Counted from the first letter of the stretch, positions 26,055 through 35,658 are shown. The stretch is 64,000 bases of DNA from Isoptericola sp. AK164 (GCF_029643425.1 NZ_CP119106.1:310001-374000), one strand, 5' to 3'. Notes: a model not told the origin generated them from the letters alone. A program made the numbers and translations.

Positions 26055-28094
26055 GTGACCGCGCCCGCCGCCCCGACGACCCGCCCCGCCCCGGCGCCCA
26101 CGTCGGCGCGCCCCTGGTGGCTGATCGCCGCCGGGCCGGGCGCCGTCGTCGTCGCCCTGCTCGCCCTGCTGGCCGCCGGCTCCTACTCGGGCGCCTTCGA
26201 CCCGCTGGGGACCTTCAGCGACCCGGGGCCGGCGGTGCGCTGGGGGCTGCCGGCCGCGACGGTGCTGTCCGAGCTCGCGCTTGCCGTGACCGTGGGCGGC
26301 CTGTTCGCGGTCGCGTTCCTGCTGCCGCGCGGACGGCACACCGACCGCGTCCTGCTCGTGGCCGGCTGGGCGTCGAGCCTGTGGGCGGTCGCCGCCGTCG
26401 TCCAGCTCGTCCTCAGCTACTCCTACGTCTCGACGATCTCCCTCGCCGCGGAGACCTTCGGGCAGGGCCTGTGGCAGTTCGTGCTCGACGTCGAGCTGGG
26501 GCAGATCGGGCTGTGGACGATCCTGCTGGCTGCGGTCACGTCGGCCCTCGCACTGGGGGTGCGGGGTCCGGTCGGAGCCCTGTGGACGGCCGTGCTGCCC
26601 GGGGCGGCGCTCGCCCTGCAGTCCACGACCGGGCACGCCGCCGGGGCCGTCAACCACGACCTGGCCGTCGGGGCGATGCTGCTGCACCTGGTCGGCGCGG
26701 CGCTGTGGGTCGGGGGGCTCGCGGCGCTGCTCGTCGTGGTGCTCACCCGCACCAGGAGGCGCCGGGACGACGACCTCCTCGCCGCGAGCGCGGTCGCCCG
26801 GTTCTCCCCGGTCGCGGCCTGGTGCTTCGTCCTGGTCGCCCTGTCCGGCCTGATGAGTGCCCTGATCCGCATGCAGCACCTGGACGACCTCGTCACCCGG
26901 TGGGGCGTCCTGCTGCAGGCCAAGGTGCTCCTGCTGCTCGCGCTCGGTGCCTTCGGCTGGGCCCACCGGCGCTGGGTCGTCGGTCGGCTCGCCACCGACC
27001 CCGGCCGCGTGCGACGGCTGTTCTGGCAGCTCCTCGCCGCCGAGCTCGTCACCATCGGGGCGGTCTCCGGCGTCGCGGTGGCGCTCGGGTCGACGGCGCC
27101 GCCGGTGCCGGACGAGGAGCTCGTCGACGCCTCGCCCGCCTTCCAGCTCACCGGCTACGCCCTGCCGCCCGAGAACACGCTGGGCAACTACTTCACGCAG
27201 TGGAGCTTCGACCCCCTGTTCGCCGTCGCCAGCGTCGCCGGGGCGCTGGTCTACGTCACCTGGGCGCTGCGGCTGCGCCGCCGCGGCGACCGCTGGCCCC
27301 TCGGTCGCACGATCTCCTGGTGCGCCGGCATGGCGATCATGGTCTGGGTGACGAACGGCGGCCCCTCGGTGTACGGCCACGTGATCTTCTCCGGGCACAT
27401 GACCCAGCACATGATCCTGGCGATGGTCGTCCCGCTGCTGCTGGTCCTCGCGGCCCCCGTGACGCTGCTGCTGCGGGCGGTCCCGGCCCGCAAGGACGGC
27501 TCCCGCGGGCCCCGGGAGTGGGTGCTCGCGATCGTGCACTCCCGCGTCGGCAGCTTCGTGGCGAAGCCGGTCGTGGCGGCGGTGGTCTTCGCCGGCGGCA
27601 TGATCGCCTTCTACTTCACGCCGGTGTTCGGGTGGGCGCTGTCCAACCACGCCGGGCACGTGTGGATGATCATCCACTTCACGCTCGCCGGGTACCTGTT
27701 CGCCAACGCTCTCGTCGGCATCGACCCCGGTCCGCAGCGCCCGCCGTACCCGCAGCGGCTGCTCCTGCTGTTCGCCACCATGGTGTTCCACGCCTTCTTC
27801 GGGGTCGTGCTCACCACCGGCACGTCGCTGCTCGTGGCCGACTGGTTCGGGAACATGGGACGGCCGTGGGGTCTGCCCGCGATCGACGACCAGCAGCTCG
27901 GCGGCGCCATCGCCTGGGGGATCGGGGAGCTGCCCACGCTGGTGCTCGCCGTCGTCGTGGGCGTGCAGTGGGCCCGGTCCGACGAGCGGGAGGCCCGCCG
28001 CAGCGACCGTCGGGCGGAGCGGGACGACGACGCCGAGCTGCGGGCCTACAACCGGATGCTGGCCGACATGGCCGAGCGCGACGGGCGCGACTGA
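26055..28094 (+). CDS. CopD-CtaG fusion: copper uptake/cytochrome c oxidase assembly protein
   Basis: The 679-residue protein has about 15 transmembrane helices in two parts. The N-terminal half (to about residue 350) resembles the CopD copper-resistance membrane protein (GHAAGAVNHDLAVGAMLLHLVGAALWVGG with His and Met). The C-terminal half is a CtaG/Cox11-unrelated assembly domain (ISWCAGMAIMVWVTNGGPSVYGHVIFSGHMTQHMIL, HPxxQ-like metal ligands). Actinobacterial members supply copper to the aa3 oxidase. TACCCT ends 7 bases before GTG 26055, so it is probably leaderless. It is convergent with the sugar ABC genes. Confidence 0.9.
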   Translation: MTAPAAPTTRPAPAPTSARPWWLIAAGPGAVVVALLALLAAGSYSGAFDPLGTFSDPGPAVRWGLPAATVLSELALAVTVGGLFAVAFLLPRGRHTDRVLLVAGWASSLWAVAAVVQLVLSYSYVSTISLAAETFGQGLWQFVLDVELGQIGLWTILLAAVTSALALGVRGPVGALWTAVLPGAALALQSTTGHAAGAVNHDLAVGAMLLHLVGAALWVGGLAALLVVVLTRTRRRRDDDLLAASAVARFSPVAAWCFVLVALSGLMSALIRMQHLDDLVTRWGVLLQAKVLLLLALGAFGWAHRRWVVGRLATDPGRVRRLFWQLLAAELVTIGAVSGVAVALGSTAPPVPDEELVDASPAFQLTGYALPPENTLGNYFTQWSFDPLFAVASVAGALVYVTWALRLRRRGDRWPLGRTISWCAGMAIMVWVTNGGPSVYGHVIFSGHMTQHMILAMVVPLLLVLAAPVTLLLRAVPARKDGSRGPREWVLAIVHSRVGSFVAKPVVAAVVFAGGMIAFYFTPVFGWALSNHAGHVWMIIHFTLAGYLFANALVGIDPGPQRPPYPQRLLLLFATMVFHAFFGVVLTTGTSLLVADWFGNMGRPWGLPAIDDQQLGGAIAWGIGELPTLVLAVVVGVQWARSDEREARRSDRRAERDDDAELRAYNRMLADMAERDGRD

Positions 28095-28111
28095 GCCCGC
28101 CTGTCCCGGCG

Positions 28112-28136
28112 GGGTCGGTCAGCCCTTGACCGACCC
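28112..28136. terminator. Hairpin terminator between convergent CopD-CtaG and ABC permease
   Basis: GGGTCGGTCA (28112-28121) pairs exactly with TGACCGACCC (28127-28136), loop of 5. The permease stop codon lies in the left arm, so on the minus strand the stem covers the last codons. Confidence 0.65.
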
Positions 28137-29012
28137 GGACATCAGCCCCCCGACGAAGTACTTGCCGAGCAGGATGTAGACCAGCAGCGGCGGCAGCGAC
28201 GCGAGCAGCGCCCCGGCCATCGAGACGCCGTAGTCCTGCAGCAGCGCGCCGTTGGCCAGGTTGTTCAGTGCCAGGGTGACCGGGCCGTTCTGGCTCGAGG
28301 AGAAGAACACCGCGAACAGGAAGTCGTTCCACGCGTTCGTGAACTGCCAGATGAGCACGACGACGAAGCTCGGCACCGAGATCGGCAGGATGATCGACCA
28401 GTACGTGCGCAGCATCCCCGCGCCGTCGACGCGTCCGGCCTCGACCAGCTCGTGCGGGACGGTCTGGTAGTAGTTGCGGAAGATCAGCGTCGTGATCGGG
28501 ATCCCGTAGATGACGTGCAGGATGATCAGCGACGGGACGCCGCTGGGGACCCCCGCCCCGAGCATCAGCTCCAGCAGCGGGATCATCACCGCCTGGTACG
28601 GGATGAACATGCCGAACAGGATCAGCGTGAAGACGACGTCGGCGCCGCGGAACGACCAGCGCGACAGCACGAACCCGTTCATCGACCCGAGCATCGCCGA
28701 GATGATCGCGGCCGGGACGACCATCTGGAAGGTGCGCCCGATGGCGGGGGACAGGGCGTTCCAGGCGCCGACCCAGTTGTCGAGGGTCCAGTCGGTCGGC
28801 AGGTTCCACGCGCGGGCCGGGGAGGCGTCGCCGGCCCCCTTGAAGCTCGTCACGAACAGCACGTAGACGGGGATCAGCACGATGAGGACGAACAGGATCA
28901 TCGCCGCGTACTTGGCGGTGCGGCCGACGGTGAACCGGCGGCGCGCGGTGTCGTCCCGGAGCCCGACGGGTTCGCCCGTGACGCCCGGTGGCGTGGAGAC
29001 GTGGGTGCTCAT
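28119..29012 (-). CDS. Carbohydrate ABC transporter permease, MalG type
   Basis: The 297-residue permease has six helices and the EAA loop ELVEAGRVDGAGMLRTYWSIILPIS that contacts the ATPase. It overlaps the MalF-type permease by 4 bases. Its periplasmic segment after helix 1 and the SVPSFVVVLIWQFTNAWNDFLFAVFF helix are typical of CUT1 sugar permeases. No ATPase gene is present; CUT1 systems in actinobacteria commonly share the MsiK ATPase encoded elsewhere. Confidence 0.93.
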   Translation of the reverse strand: MSTHVSTPPGVTGEPVGLRDDTARRRFTVGRTAKYAAMILFVLIVLIPVYVLFVTSFKGAGDASPARAWNLPTDWTLDNWVGAWNALSPAIGRTFQMVVPAAIISAMLGSMNGFVLSRWSFRGADVVFTLILFGMFIPYQAVMIPLLELMLGAGVPSGVPSLIILHVIYGIPITTLIFRNYYQTVPHELVEAGRVDGAGMLRTYWSIILPISVPSFVVVLIWQFTNAWNDFLFAVFFSSSQNGPVTLALNNLANGALLQDYGVSMAGALLASLPPLLVYILLGKYFVGGLMSGSVKG

Positions 29013-29911
29013 CGCTTCTCCGCCTTGTGGGTCCGGACGAGGTAGGGCACGACGACCAGCGCGACGATGACCAGCAGGATCGTCCCGACGGCGGCCGCGT
29101 CGGCGTAGTTGAAGCTCGACTTGAACACGTACATGTCGACCGCCGGCACCTTGGTCTGGTAGTTCGCCGGCTTCGAGATCGACATGATGAGGTCGAACGA
29201 CTTCAGCGACATGTGGCCGATGATGATCAGCGCGGACAGGGCGATGGGCGACAGCTGCGGGAAGAGCACCAGCCGGTAGAGCTGCCACTCGCGGGCCCCG
29301 TCCACGCGGGCGGCCTCCCGCAGCTCGTCGGGGATGCCGCGGAAGCCGGCGAGGAACAGCGCCATCACGTACCCCGAGAGCTGCCAGATCGCCGGCAGGG
29401 CGATCGCCAGGATGCCGAACGTGATGTTGTTCCACCAGTTGTTCTGCAGGAAGTCCAGCCCGACCATCTGGAACAGGCGGTTGAGGCCGCTGGCGCCCTC
29501 GCCCTGGTTGGAGTTCAGCAGCCACCGCCACACGACGCCGGAGGCCACGAACGACACCGCCATGGGGAACAGGTAGATCGAGCGGAAGAACCCCTCGCCG
29601 CGGTCCGGCTTGTCGAGCATCCAGGCCCAGCCGAACCCCATCACCATGGTCCCGACGAGGAACGCGACCGTGAACAGCACGAGGTTCGTCAGCGAGTGCT
29701 GGAAGTCGTCGCTGCCCAGCAGGGCGACGTAGTTCTCGAACCAGACCGTCGTCACGGGCTGCTGCCCGGTGGCCTGGGCCGCGGTGTGGTTGTCCGTGAT
29801 CGAGGTCCGGAAGTTCGCGGCGATGAGGCCGTAGACGAACACGGCCAGCAGGATCAGCGACGGGGCGAGCAGCAGGAGCGGTGCTCCGAACCGCCGCAGA
29901 CGGTGTCTCAT
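29009..29911 (-). CDS. Carbohydrate ABC transporter permease, MalF type
   Basis: The 300-residue permease has six predicted helices and the EAA motif ELREAARVDGAREWQLYRLVLFPQLSP. It partners with MalG and the binding protein in the CUT1 family. The ribosome-binding site GGGAGGACGC lies just before ATG 29911. It follows the binding-protein gene by 61 bases, the normal position for a terminator-attenuated gap in such operons; a hairpin-like ggccggcctgcgggccggcc sequence is in that gap. Confidence 0.93.
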   Translation of the reverse strand: MRHRLRRFGAPLLLLAPSLILLAVFVYGLIAANFRTSITDNHTAAQATGQQPVTTVWFENYVALLGSDDFQHSLTNLVLFTVAFLVGTMVMGFGWAWMLDKPDRGEGFFRSIYLFPMAVSFVASGVVWRWLLNSNQGEGASGLNRLFQMVGLDFLQNNWWNNITFGILAIALPAIWQLSGYVMALFLAGFRGIPDELREAARVDGAREWQLYRLVLFPQLSPIALSALIIIGHMSLKSFDLIMSISKPANYQTKVPAVDMYVFKSSFNYADAAAVGTILLVIVALVVVPYLVRTHKAEKR

Positions 29912-29936
29912 GCGTCCTCCCGGGGGCGGACGGCGG

Positions 29937-29959
29937 CCGGCCGGCCTGCGGGCCGGCCA
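29937..29959. terminator. Inverted repeat in the binding protein-permease gap (mRNA stabiliser or partial terminator)
   Basis: The segment GGCCGGCCGGCC around 29937-29946 and GGGCCGGCC at 29951-29959 can pair with each other. Hairpins directly after the binding-protein gene are common in sugar ABC operons and raise the ratio of binding protein to permease. Confidence 0.35.
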
Positions 29960-29972
29960 CCGTCGGACGGCG

Positions 29973-31271
29973 TCACATGGTCGCCGCGGCCAGCTCGGAC
30001 TGGAACGTGGCCAGGTCCGAGGCGCCGGTGGTGAATTTGCTCGTGGCGTCCGAGATCGCGTTGAGCGTGGCGACCGGTGTCGCGGCACCGTGCGCGAGCG
30101 AGGACACGATGGTGTCGCTGGCGAACGCCTCGACGGCGGTCTGCTGGTACTCGGAGAAGTCCGAGGTGTCGGCGTCCGTGCGGGCCGGGATGGACCCCTT
30201 GGCCTTGTTGAACGCCTCCTGGCCCTCGGTCGACCCGGCGGTGTCGAGCCAGGCGCGCGTCCCGTCGGGGTTCGGGGCCCCGACCGGCATGGTGAACGAG
30301 TCCGCCAGGAAGTCGAACTCCCCGTCGGTCCCCGGGACCGGGAAGTAGACGTAGTCGTCGGGCGCCATGGAGCCCGCTTCCTGGAACGCCGCCTCCGCCC
30401 AGTCGCCCATCACGTTGAAGCCGGCGTCGCCGTCGATGACCTGCTGGGTCGCGTCGGGCCAGTCGAGGCCGTCCCGGTCGCCGTTGGTGTAGCCCATCAG
30501 CCTCTCGAAGTGCTCGAGCGCCGCCGTCACCTCGGGGCCCTCCCAGTCGGTCGACCCGTCCCACAGCCCGGTGTAGGCCTCGGGACCGAGCGTGGACAGC
30601 AGCACCGTCTCCAGCAGGTGGACCTGCGTCCACGTCGTCGCGATCGACAGCGCGGTCGCGCCGGACTCCTGCACGGCGTCGAGCGCCTCGTACCAGGCGT
30701 CGAGGTCGGCGTACTCGGCGGCGGGGTCCAGTCCCGCGTCCTCGAGCACGGTGGGGTTGGCCCACACCACGTTCGCGCGGTGGATGTTCGACGGGACGGA
30801 GTAGATCGCCCCGTCCTCGGTGGTCAGCCGGTCGACGAGGTCGGGCGGGAACGCGTCGGTCAGGCCGAACTCGTCGTACAGGGCCGAGACGTCCTCGATC
30901 TGCGCGGCGTCGATGTAGTCCTGCAGCTCCGCTCCGGCGTGCGCCTGGAACGTGTCCGGCGGGTCGCCCGCCTGCAGCCGCGACTGCAGCAGGTCCTTCG
31001 CCGCGGAGCCCGCGCCGCCCGCCACGGCGCCGTTGACGAAGGTGAAGTCGGGGTGCTGCTCCTCGAACACCCCCACCAGGGCGTCGAGCCCGGCCTTCTC
31101 CGAGCCGGCGGCCCACCAGGTGAACACCTCGACGTCCCCACCGGCCATGTCCTCGCCGCCGGTGCTCCCGTCGGAGGTGTCGCCGGTGTCTCCGGATCCG
31201 CCGCAGGCCGCCAGGCCCAGGGCGAGGACGGCGGCACCCGCCGTCGCTGACACGAGTCGTCCGCTACGCAT
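29973..31271 (-). CDS. Sugar ABC transporter substrate-binding lipoprotein
   Basis: The 432-residue protein begins with a lipoprotein signal MRSGRLVSATAGAAVLAL and lipobox LAAC (Cys23), then a Gly/Ser/Asp linker. The body is a family-1 extracellular binding fold: VEVFTWWAAGSEKAGLDALVGVFEEQHPDF at the start and FNVMGDWAEAAF plus PVGAPNPDGTRAWL later. Similar proteins bind glucose, trehalose or oligosaccharides; the WWAAGSEKAGL segment resembles glucose/mannose-binding members. It is the first gene of the operon. Two ATGs (31271, 31280) are possible; I chose 31271. Confidence 0.92.
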   Translation of the reverse strand: MRSGRLVSATAGAAVLALGLAACGGSGDTGDTSDGSTGGEDMAGGDVEVFTWWAAGSEKAGLDALVGVFEEQHPDFTFVNGAVAGGAGSAAKDLLQSRLQAGDPPDTFQAHAGAELQDYIDAAQIEDVSALYDEFGLTDAFPPDLVDRLTTEDGAIYSVPSNIHRANVVWANPTVLEDAGLDPAAEYADLDAWYEALDAVQESGATALSIATTWTQVHLLETVLLSTLGPEAYTGLWDGSTDWEGPEVTAALEHFERLMGYTNGDRDGLDWPDATQQVIDGDAGFNVMGDWAEAAFQEAGSMAPDDYVYFPVPGTDGEFDFLADSFTMPVGAPNPDGTRAWLDTAGSTEGQEAFNKAKGSIPARTDADTSDFSEYQQTAVEAFASDTIVSSLAHGAATPVATLNAISDATSKFTTGASDLATFQSELAAATM

Positions 31272-31375
31272 GCTCCTCATCGCCTTCGGTGCGGTGCGAG
31301 GGGATCGCGAGCCCGGGGCCGCGACCAGGCGCGTCGGTGCGCCCGTCCTCCCCACTTTTCAGAGAACGCCTGGCA

Positions 31376-31389
31376 GAAACCGTTGTCAA
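31376..31389. promoter_or_regulatory. LacI-like operator overlapping a TTGACA element upstream of the sugar operon
   Basis: GAAACCGTTGTCAA fits 7 of 8 positions of the LacI-type core AANCGNTT, and on the minus strand it starts with TTGACA (31389-31384), a good -35. No clear -10 follows at 17 bp, so the promoter itself is uncertain. No LacI gene is in the window. Confidence 0.3.
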
Positions 31390-31485
31390 CACGCCGTCCG
31401 AACTTCACCCGAACCGTGACCGGTGCGTGATCCTGCGGCCGACGAGCCCCCTGGGCGACCGGTCTCCTCGCGGTCGTGCCGCGGG

Positions 31486-32658
31486 TCAGAAGAGCTCGTC
31501 GAGCACCCGCGGGGCCAGCCCCAGCGCCGTCGTCGTGGCCAGCCCGTCGGTGACGTTGACGGTCCGCACGCCGGGCAGCGGCTCGGTGACGACGAACGGG
31601 TCGGCCACCGGCGCGGTGCGGGCGCGCACCGGCTCGGTCGCCGTCCAGCGGCCGAGCACCGTGAGCGGACCGGTGCCGAGCAGCTCGGCGGTCGCGTCGA
31701 GCAGCAGCCCGTCCACCGCCTCGGAGCGGCCCGGCACGTCGGCGGGGGCCCGCCCGTCGCCGACGACGACGGAGCCGTCGGCCTGGGAGTGCAGCGACAG
31801 GTGGATCTCCGCGGCGAGCAGGTCCGGCCGGTGCCGGCGCCACCGGTCGCGCACCTCGCCGAGCGCCCGCGAGTGCAGGTAGGCGGCGTCGCGCAGCACG
31901 GTCGTGCCGCCGAGCACGACGGGCCCGGAGGCGAGCCGGGCCTGCGCGGCGACGTCGTCGGGCGTGGGCGGCGCGACGCGCAGGAGCTGGCGGCGCACGG
32001 GGGTCAGGTCGGCCCCCGCGGACCAGAAGAGGGAGCCGACCGCCTGCCCGGCGGCGACCACGACCCGCTTGGCCACGACCTCGCCCCGCGAGGTGCGCAC
32101 CAGGGTGCAGCCGCTGCCGGCGTCGAAGGTCTGGGCGGCGGTACGCCAGGCGACGTCCACCTGGGGGCGCGAGGAGAGCCAGTCGCAGATCGCCAGCAGC
32201 GCGGCGTAGGGGTCCAGCCGCAGGTCGAGGGGGAGCCACACGCCCCCGACGGCGTGCGCGACCGGGGTCCGGTCGGCCACGCTGCGGTGGTCGAGCAGCT
32301 CGGCGTCGCCGGCGCGCGCGGCGACGAGGTCGTCGAGCACGGCGAGCTCGTCGGCGTGCTGGGCGACGACGACCGCGCCGCTCTCGCGCACCCCGAAGCC
32401 GGCGTCGCGGCCGAGCTTCAGCCAGCGCTCCCGGGAGGCCAGCGCGCAGGCGAGCGCGGTCGAGTCCTGGGTGGTGACGGCCACGTGCCCGCTGCGCCGG
32501 GCGGTCGACCCGTCGGGCCGGGCGGCGCCGTCCAGGACGAGCACCGAGTGGCCCCGGGCGTGGGCCTCGACGGCGTGCGCCAGCCCCACGATGCCCGCGC
32601 CGACGACGACCAGGTCGACCTTGGCGGGCAGGGGAGGCGGGGCGCTGTCGTGACTCAC
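31486..32658 (-). CDS. FAD-dependent oxidoreductase (DAO/TIGR03364-like)
   Basis: The 390-residue protein has the dinucleotide-binding motif VDLVVVGAGIVGLAHAVEAHARGHSVLVLD at residues 13-42 and the glycine/sarcosine-oxidase-type middle (VVVAAGQAVGSLF) with a C-terminal VNVTDGLATTTALGLAP motif. This layout fits the TIGR03364 FAD oxidoreductases, some of which sit with phosphonate genes, though none are here. It ends 214 bp upstream of the sugar-binding gene and could be read with neighbours on the minus strand. Substrate unknown. GTG 32658 gives the natural N terminus; an upstream ATG adds 26 unlikely residues. Confidence 0.75.
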   Translation of the reverse strand: MSHDSAPPPLPAKVDLVVVGAGIVGLAHAVEAHARGHSVLVLDGAARPDGSTARRSGHVAVTTQDSTALACALASRERWLKLGRDAGFGVRESGAVVVAQHADELAVLDDLVAARAGDAELLDHRSVADRTPVAHAVGGVWLPLDLRLDPYAALLAICDWLSSRPQVDVAWRTAAQTFDAGSGCTLVRTSRGEVVAKRVVVAAGQAVGSLFWSAGADLTPVRRQLLRVAPPTPDDVAAQARLASGPVVLGGTTVLRDAAYLHSRALGEVRDRWRRHRPDLLAAEIHLSLHSQADGSVVVGDGRAPADVPGRSEAVDGLLLDATAELLGTGPLTVLGRWTATEPVRARTAPVADPFVVTEPLPGVRTVNVTDGLATTTALGLAPRVLDELF

Positions 32659-32843
32659 GTCCAGAATCTGCCTGAGCGCGCGGGCGCCGTTCAAGGCGCG
32701 TCGTGCCCCCCGACGAGGTGTTCGACCACTGTTCACCTGCGGTTCGGCCCGGCGTTCCCGGAGCGTCGCGAGCGCCGCGCGGGAGCCCTTCCGACGGCGC
32801 CGTGCGGGGTCGGCCGTCCGGGGCGTGTGGTAGACCCGGGAGG

Positions 32844-34973
32844 GTGACTCAGGACACCTCCGCGGAGACCCCGCGCACCCCCTTCGACGACCTCGACGAC
32901 TACCTGGCCCTCGGCCGCCTCGGGGGCCTCGCCCTCAGCGCGGACGGACGGCGGCTCGTCACGACCGTGCAGACCCTCGACCCGGAGCGCACCGGCTCCG
33001 TCTCGGCGCTGTGGGAGATCGACCCGACCGGCGCCCGGCCGGCGCGACGCCTGACCCGCAGCGCGGCCGGCGAGTCCGCCGCCGTCTTCACCGCCGGCGG
33101 CGACCTGCTCTTCACCTCCGCCCGCCCCGACCCCGAGAGCACGGGGTCCGACGACGAGAAGAAGGCGGCCCTGTGGGCGCTGCCCGCGGACGGCGGCGAG
33201 GCGCGCGTGGTGGCGACGGCGCCGGGCGGCGTCGGCGGGGTCCTCGCCGCCCGCGACGCCGACGTCGTCTCGCTGTCGACGGCCGTGCTGCCCTCGGCCG
33301 ACGACCTCGAGGCCGACGCCGAGCTCCGCACGGCGCGGCGTGACACGAAGGTGAACGCGATCTGGCACACCGGCTACCCGGTGCGCCACTGGGACCACGA
33401 CCTGGGCCCGGACGCGCCGCGCCGGTACGCGTTCGCCCTCGGCGACGTGGCCGAGGGGGAGCGGGCCGAGCCGCGTCAGCTCACGGGGGCCGGCCGCCAG
33501 CTCGAGGAGCACGACGCGGCCCTGAGCCCGGACGGCGGCACGCTGGTCGCGAGCTGGGCGGTCGCCGACCCGGGCGCCGCGCGCCGCACGATCCTCGTCG
33601 CGATCGACACCGCCACCGGCGAGCGGCGCACCCTCGTCGACGACCCCGACGCCGAGATCGGCGCGCCGACCGTCTCCCCGGACGGCCGGTGGGTCGCCTA
33701 CGTGACCTCGACGATCACGACGCCCACCGACCCGCCGGTGGTCCGGGCCGCCCTCGTGGCGCTGGACGGCAGCGGCGAGCCCGAGGTGCTCGCCGACGAC
33801 TGGGACCGCTGGCCGTCGTCGCTGACCTGGCTGCCGGACGGGGGCGGGCTGGTCGTGACCGCGGACGACGACGGGCGCGGCCCGGTCTTCCTGCTCACGT
33901 TCGACGGTGCGCCCGGCGAGGGGCCGGTGACCGTCGAGCGGGTGACCGCGGACGACGCCGTGCTCACCGACGTCCGCGTCGCGCCGGACGGGTCGGCGCT
34001 GTACGCGCTGCGCACCTCCTACGCCGCGCCGTCGGAGCCGGTGCGGGTCGACCTGGCGGCGTTCGTCGCCTCCGGGGAGCCGGGGGAGCGCGAGCCGGTC
34101 GACGCCGTCGCGCTGCCGTCCCCGGTGCCCGCCCCGGAGCTCCCGGGCTCGCTGACCGAGGTGGTCACGACGGCGGCCGACGGGACCCGCGTCCGGGCCT
34201 GGCTGGCGCTGCCCGCCGGGGCGTCGTCGTCGGACCCGGCGCCGCTGCTGCTGTGGATCCACGGCGGCCCGCTCGGCTCGTGGAACGCCTGGTCGTGGCG
34301 CTGGAACCCGTGGCTGATGGTGGCGCGCGGGTACGCGGTGCTGCTGCCGGACCCGGCCCTGTCCACGGGGTACGGTCAGGAGTTCGTCGCCCGCGGGTGG
34401 GGTGCGTGGGGCGACGCCCCGTTCACCGACCTCATGGCGGTCCAGGACGCCGCCGAGGCCCGCGACGACGTCGACGCGTCCCGGACGGCCGCGATGGGCG
34501 GCTCGTTCGGCGGGTACATGGCGAACTGGGTGGCCGGGCACACCGACCGGTTCCGCGCCGTCGTCACGCACGCCTCGCTGTGGGCGCTGGACGGGTTCGG
34601 CCCGACGACGGACCACGCCTACTACTGGGCGCGGGAGATGACCCCCGAGATGCGCGACGCGCACAGCCCGCACCGGTTCGTCGGGGACATCACCACGCCG
34701 GTGCTGGTGATCCACGGCGACAAGGACTACCGGGTGCCGATCGGCGAGGGTCTGCGGCTGTGGCGAGAGCTGCTCGCCGACTCGGGGCTGCCCGCGGCCG
34801 ACGACGGCTCGACCGTGCACCGCTTCCTGTACTTCCCGGACGAGAACCACTGGATCCTGACCCCGCAGCACGCGAAGGTCTGGTACCAGGGCGTGCTGGC
34901 CTTCCTGGCCGAGCACGTGCTCGACGTGCCGGCCGGTGAGGGCGACACGGTCCTGCCGACGACCCTCGGCTGA
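32844..34973 (+). CDS. S9 family prolyl-oligopeptidase-like peptidase
   Basis: The 709-residue protein has an N-terminal seven-bladed beta-propeller (about 25-420) and a C-terminal alpha/beta-hydrolase domain. The triad can be placed: nucleophile S554 in GGSFGGYMANW, D628 in HGDKDYRVP and H669 in DENHWI. S9C acylaminoacyl-peptidases share these features and cut short or N-acylated peptides. The start GTG 32844 immediately follows GGGAGG, with short spacing; the frame continues upstream but the extra sequence is not protein-like. It is convergent with a TetR gene with a shared stem-loop. Confidence 0.93.
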   Translation: MTQDTSAETPRTPFDDLDDYLALGRLGGLALSADGRRLVTTVQTLDPERTGSVSALWEIDPTGARPARRLTRSAAGESAAVFTAGGDLLFTSARPDPESTGSDDEKKAALWALPADGGEARVVATAPGGVGGVLAARDADVVSLSTAVLPSADDLEADAELRTARRDTKVNAIWHTGYPVRHWDHDLGPDAPRRYAFALGDVAEGERAEPRQLTGAGRQLEEHDAALSPDGGTLVASWAVADPGAARRTILVAIDTATGERRTLVDDPDAEIGAPTVSPDGRWVAYVTSTITTPTDPPVVRAALVALDGSGEPEVLADDWDRWPSSLTWLPDGGGLVVTADDDGRGPVFLLTFDGAPGEGPVTVERVTADDAVLTDVRVAPDGSALYALRTSYAAPSEPVRVDLAAFVASGEPGEREPVDAVALPSPVPAPELPGSLTEVVTTAADGTRVRAWLALPAGASSSDPAPLLLWIHGGPLGSWNAWSWRWNPWLMVARGYAVLLPDPALSTGYGQEFVARGWGAWGDAPFTDLMAVQDAAEARDDVDASRTAAMGGSFGGYMANWVAGHTDRFRAVVTHASLWALDGFGPTTDHAYYWAREMTPEMRDAHSPHRFVGDITTPVLVIHGDKDYRVPIGEGLRLWRELLADSGLPAADDGSTVHRFLYFPDENHWILTPQHAKVWYQGVLAFLAEHVLDVPAGEGDTVLPTTLG

Positions 34974-34978
34974 GGACG

Positions 34979-35044
34979 CGACCTCCTCGTGGCGCGTGGC
35001 CGGGCGCCCGACCGGGCCCCTACCGGGGCGTCACGAGGAGGTCG
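34979..35044. terminator. Bidirectional stem-loop at the S9 peptidase/TetR junction
   Basis: CGACCTCCTCGTG (34979-34991) is the exact reverse complement of 35032-35044, with 40 bases between. Inner self-complementary GGGCGCCC and GGCCCC..GGGGC add to the fold. The right arm is the end of the TetR coding region (codons for VDLLVTPR). Confidence 0.6.
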
Positions 35045-35658
35045 ACCAGCCGCTCCAGGCGGGCGATGGCCTGCTGGTCGGCCGGGGCGCCGAGCACCGC
35101 GGCCCGCGAGCCGGCGTCCTCGACGCACATGAGCAGGTCGACGGCGGTGGGCGTGTCCACGATGAACCGCAGGTCGAACTGCTCCAGCAGCCCGTCGATC
35201 ACGGCGGCGACCTCGCCGCGCAGGCGGTTCTGGGCGCCGACGTACTGCTGCGCGACCTCGGGGTCGCGCATGGCCATCAGCTCGAACTCGGCGTTCATCA
35301 GGCACCACAGCCGGTGCTCCTCCTCGTCGAGCTCGAACGCGACGAGGACCTGCCGGACGGCGTCGCGGAACCCTTCGGGGGTCGCGGCGCGGGCGGCGGC
35401 GAGCTGGGGGCCGAGCTGCTCGAGCGACCGCAGGTGGTCGCGGGCCTTGCGTTCCACGAGGGCGTGGAACAGCTCCTCGCGCGAGCCGAAGTTCGAGTAG
35501 AACGCGCCGCGGGTGAACCCGGCGGCCTCGCAGATCGCCTCGATCGGGGTGGCGGCCACGCCGTGCTCGGAGAAGAGCGCGAAGGCCGCGTCGAGCAGGC
35601 GCTCACGCGTGCGCTCGCGGCGCGCGGAGCGCACGCTGGTGGCGTGCTCGGTCGTCAC
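35020..35658 (-). CDS. TetR-family transcriptional regulator
   Basis: The 212-residue protein has an N-terminal TetR helix-turn-helix (ERLLDAAFALFSEHGVAATPIEAICEAAGFTRGAFYSNFGSREELF) and a variable helical ligand domain. GGGAGGG lies 5 bases before GTG 35658. It is divergent from the MMPL gene, and a tandem pair of 11-bp palindromes lies in the 126-bp gap, so it most likely represses both its own gene and the export module until a hydrophobic ligand is bound. Ligand unknown. Confidence 0.9.
   Translation of the reverse strand: MTTEHATSVRSARRERTRERLLDAAFALFSEHGVAATPIEAICEAAGFTRGAFYSNFGSREELFHALVERKARDHLRSLEQLGPQLAAARAATPEGFRDAVRQVLVAFELDEEEHRLWCLMNAEFELMAMRDPEVAQQYVGAQNRLRGEVAAVIDGLLEQFDLRFIVDTPTAVDLLMCVEDAGSRAAVLGAPADQQAIARLERLVDLLVTPR

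Noticed and set aside
30592-31237. Other-frame open frames over the sugar-binding protein gene
   Set aside because: They are shadows; the lipoprotein signal, lipobox and binding-protein motifs are all in the chosen frame.
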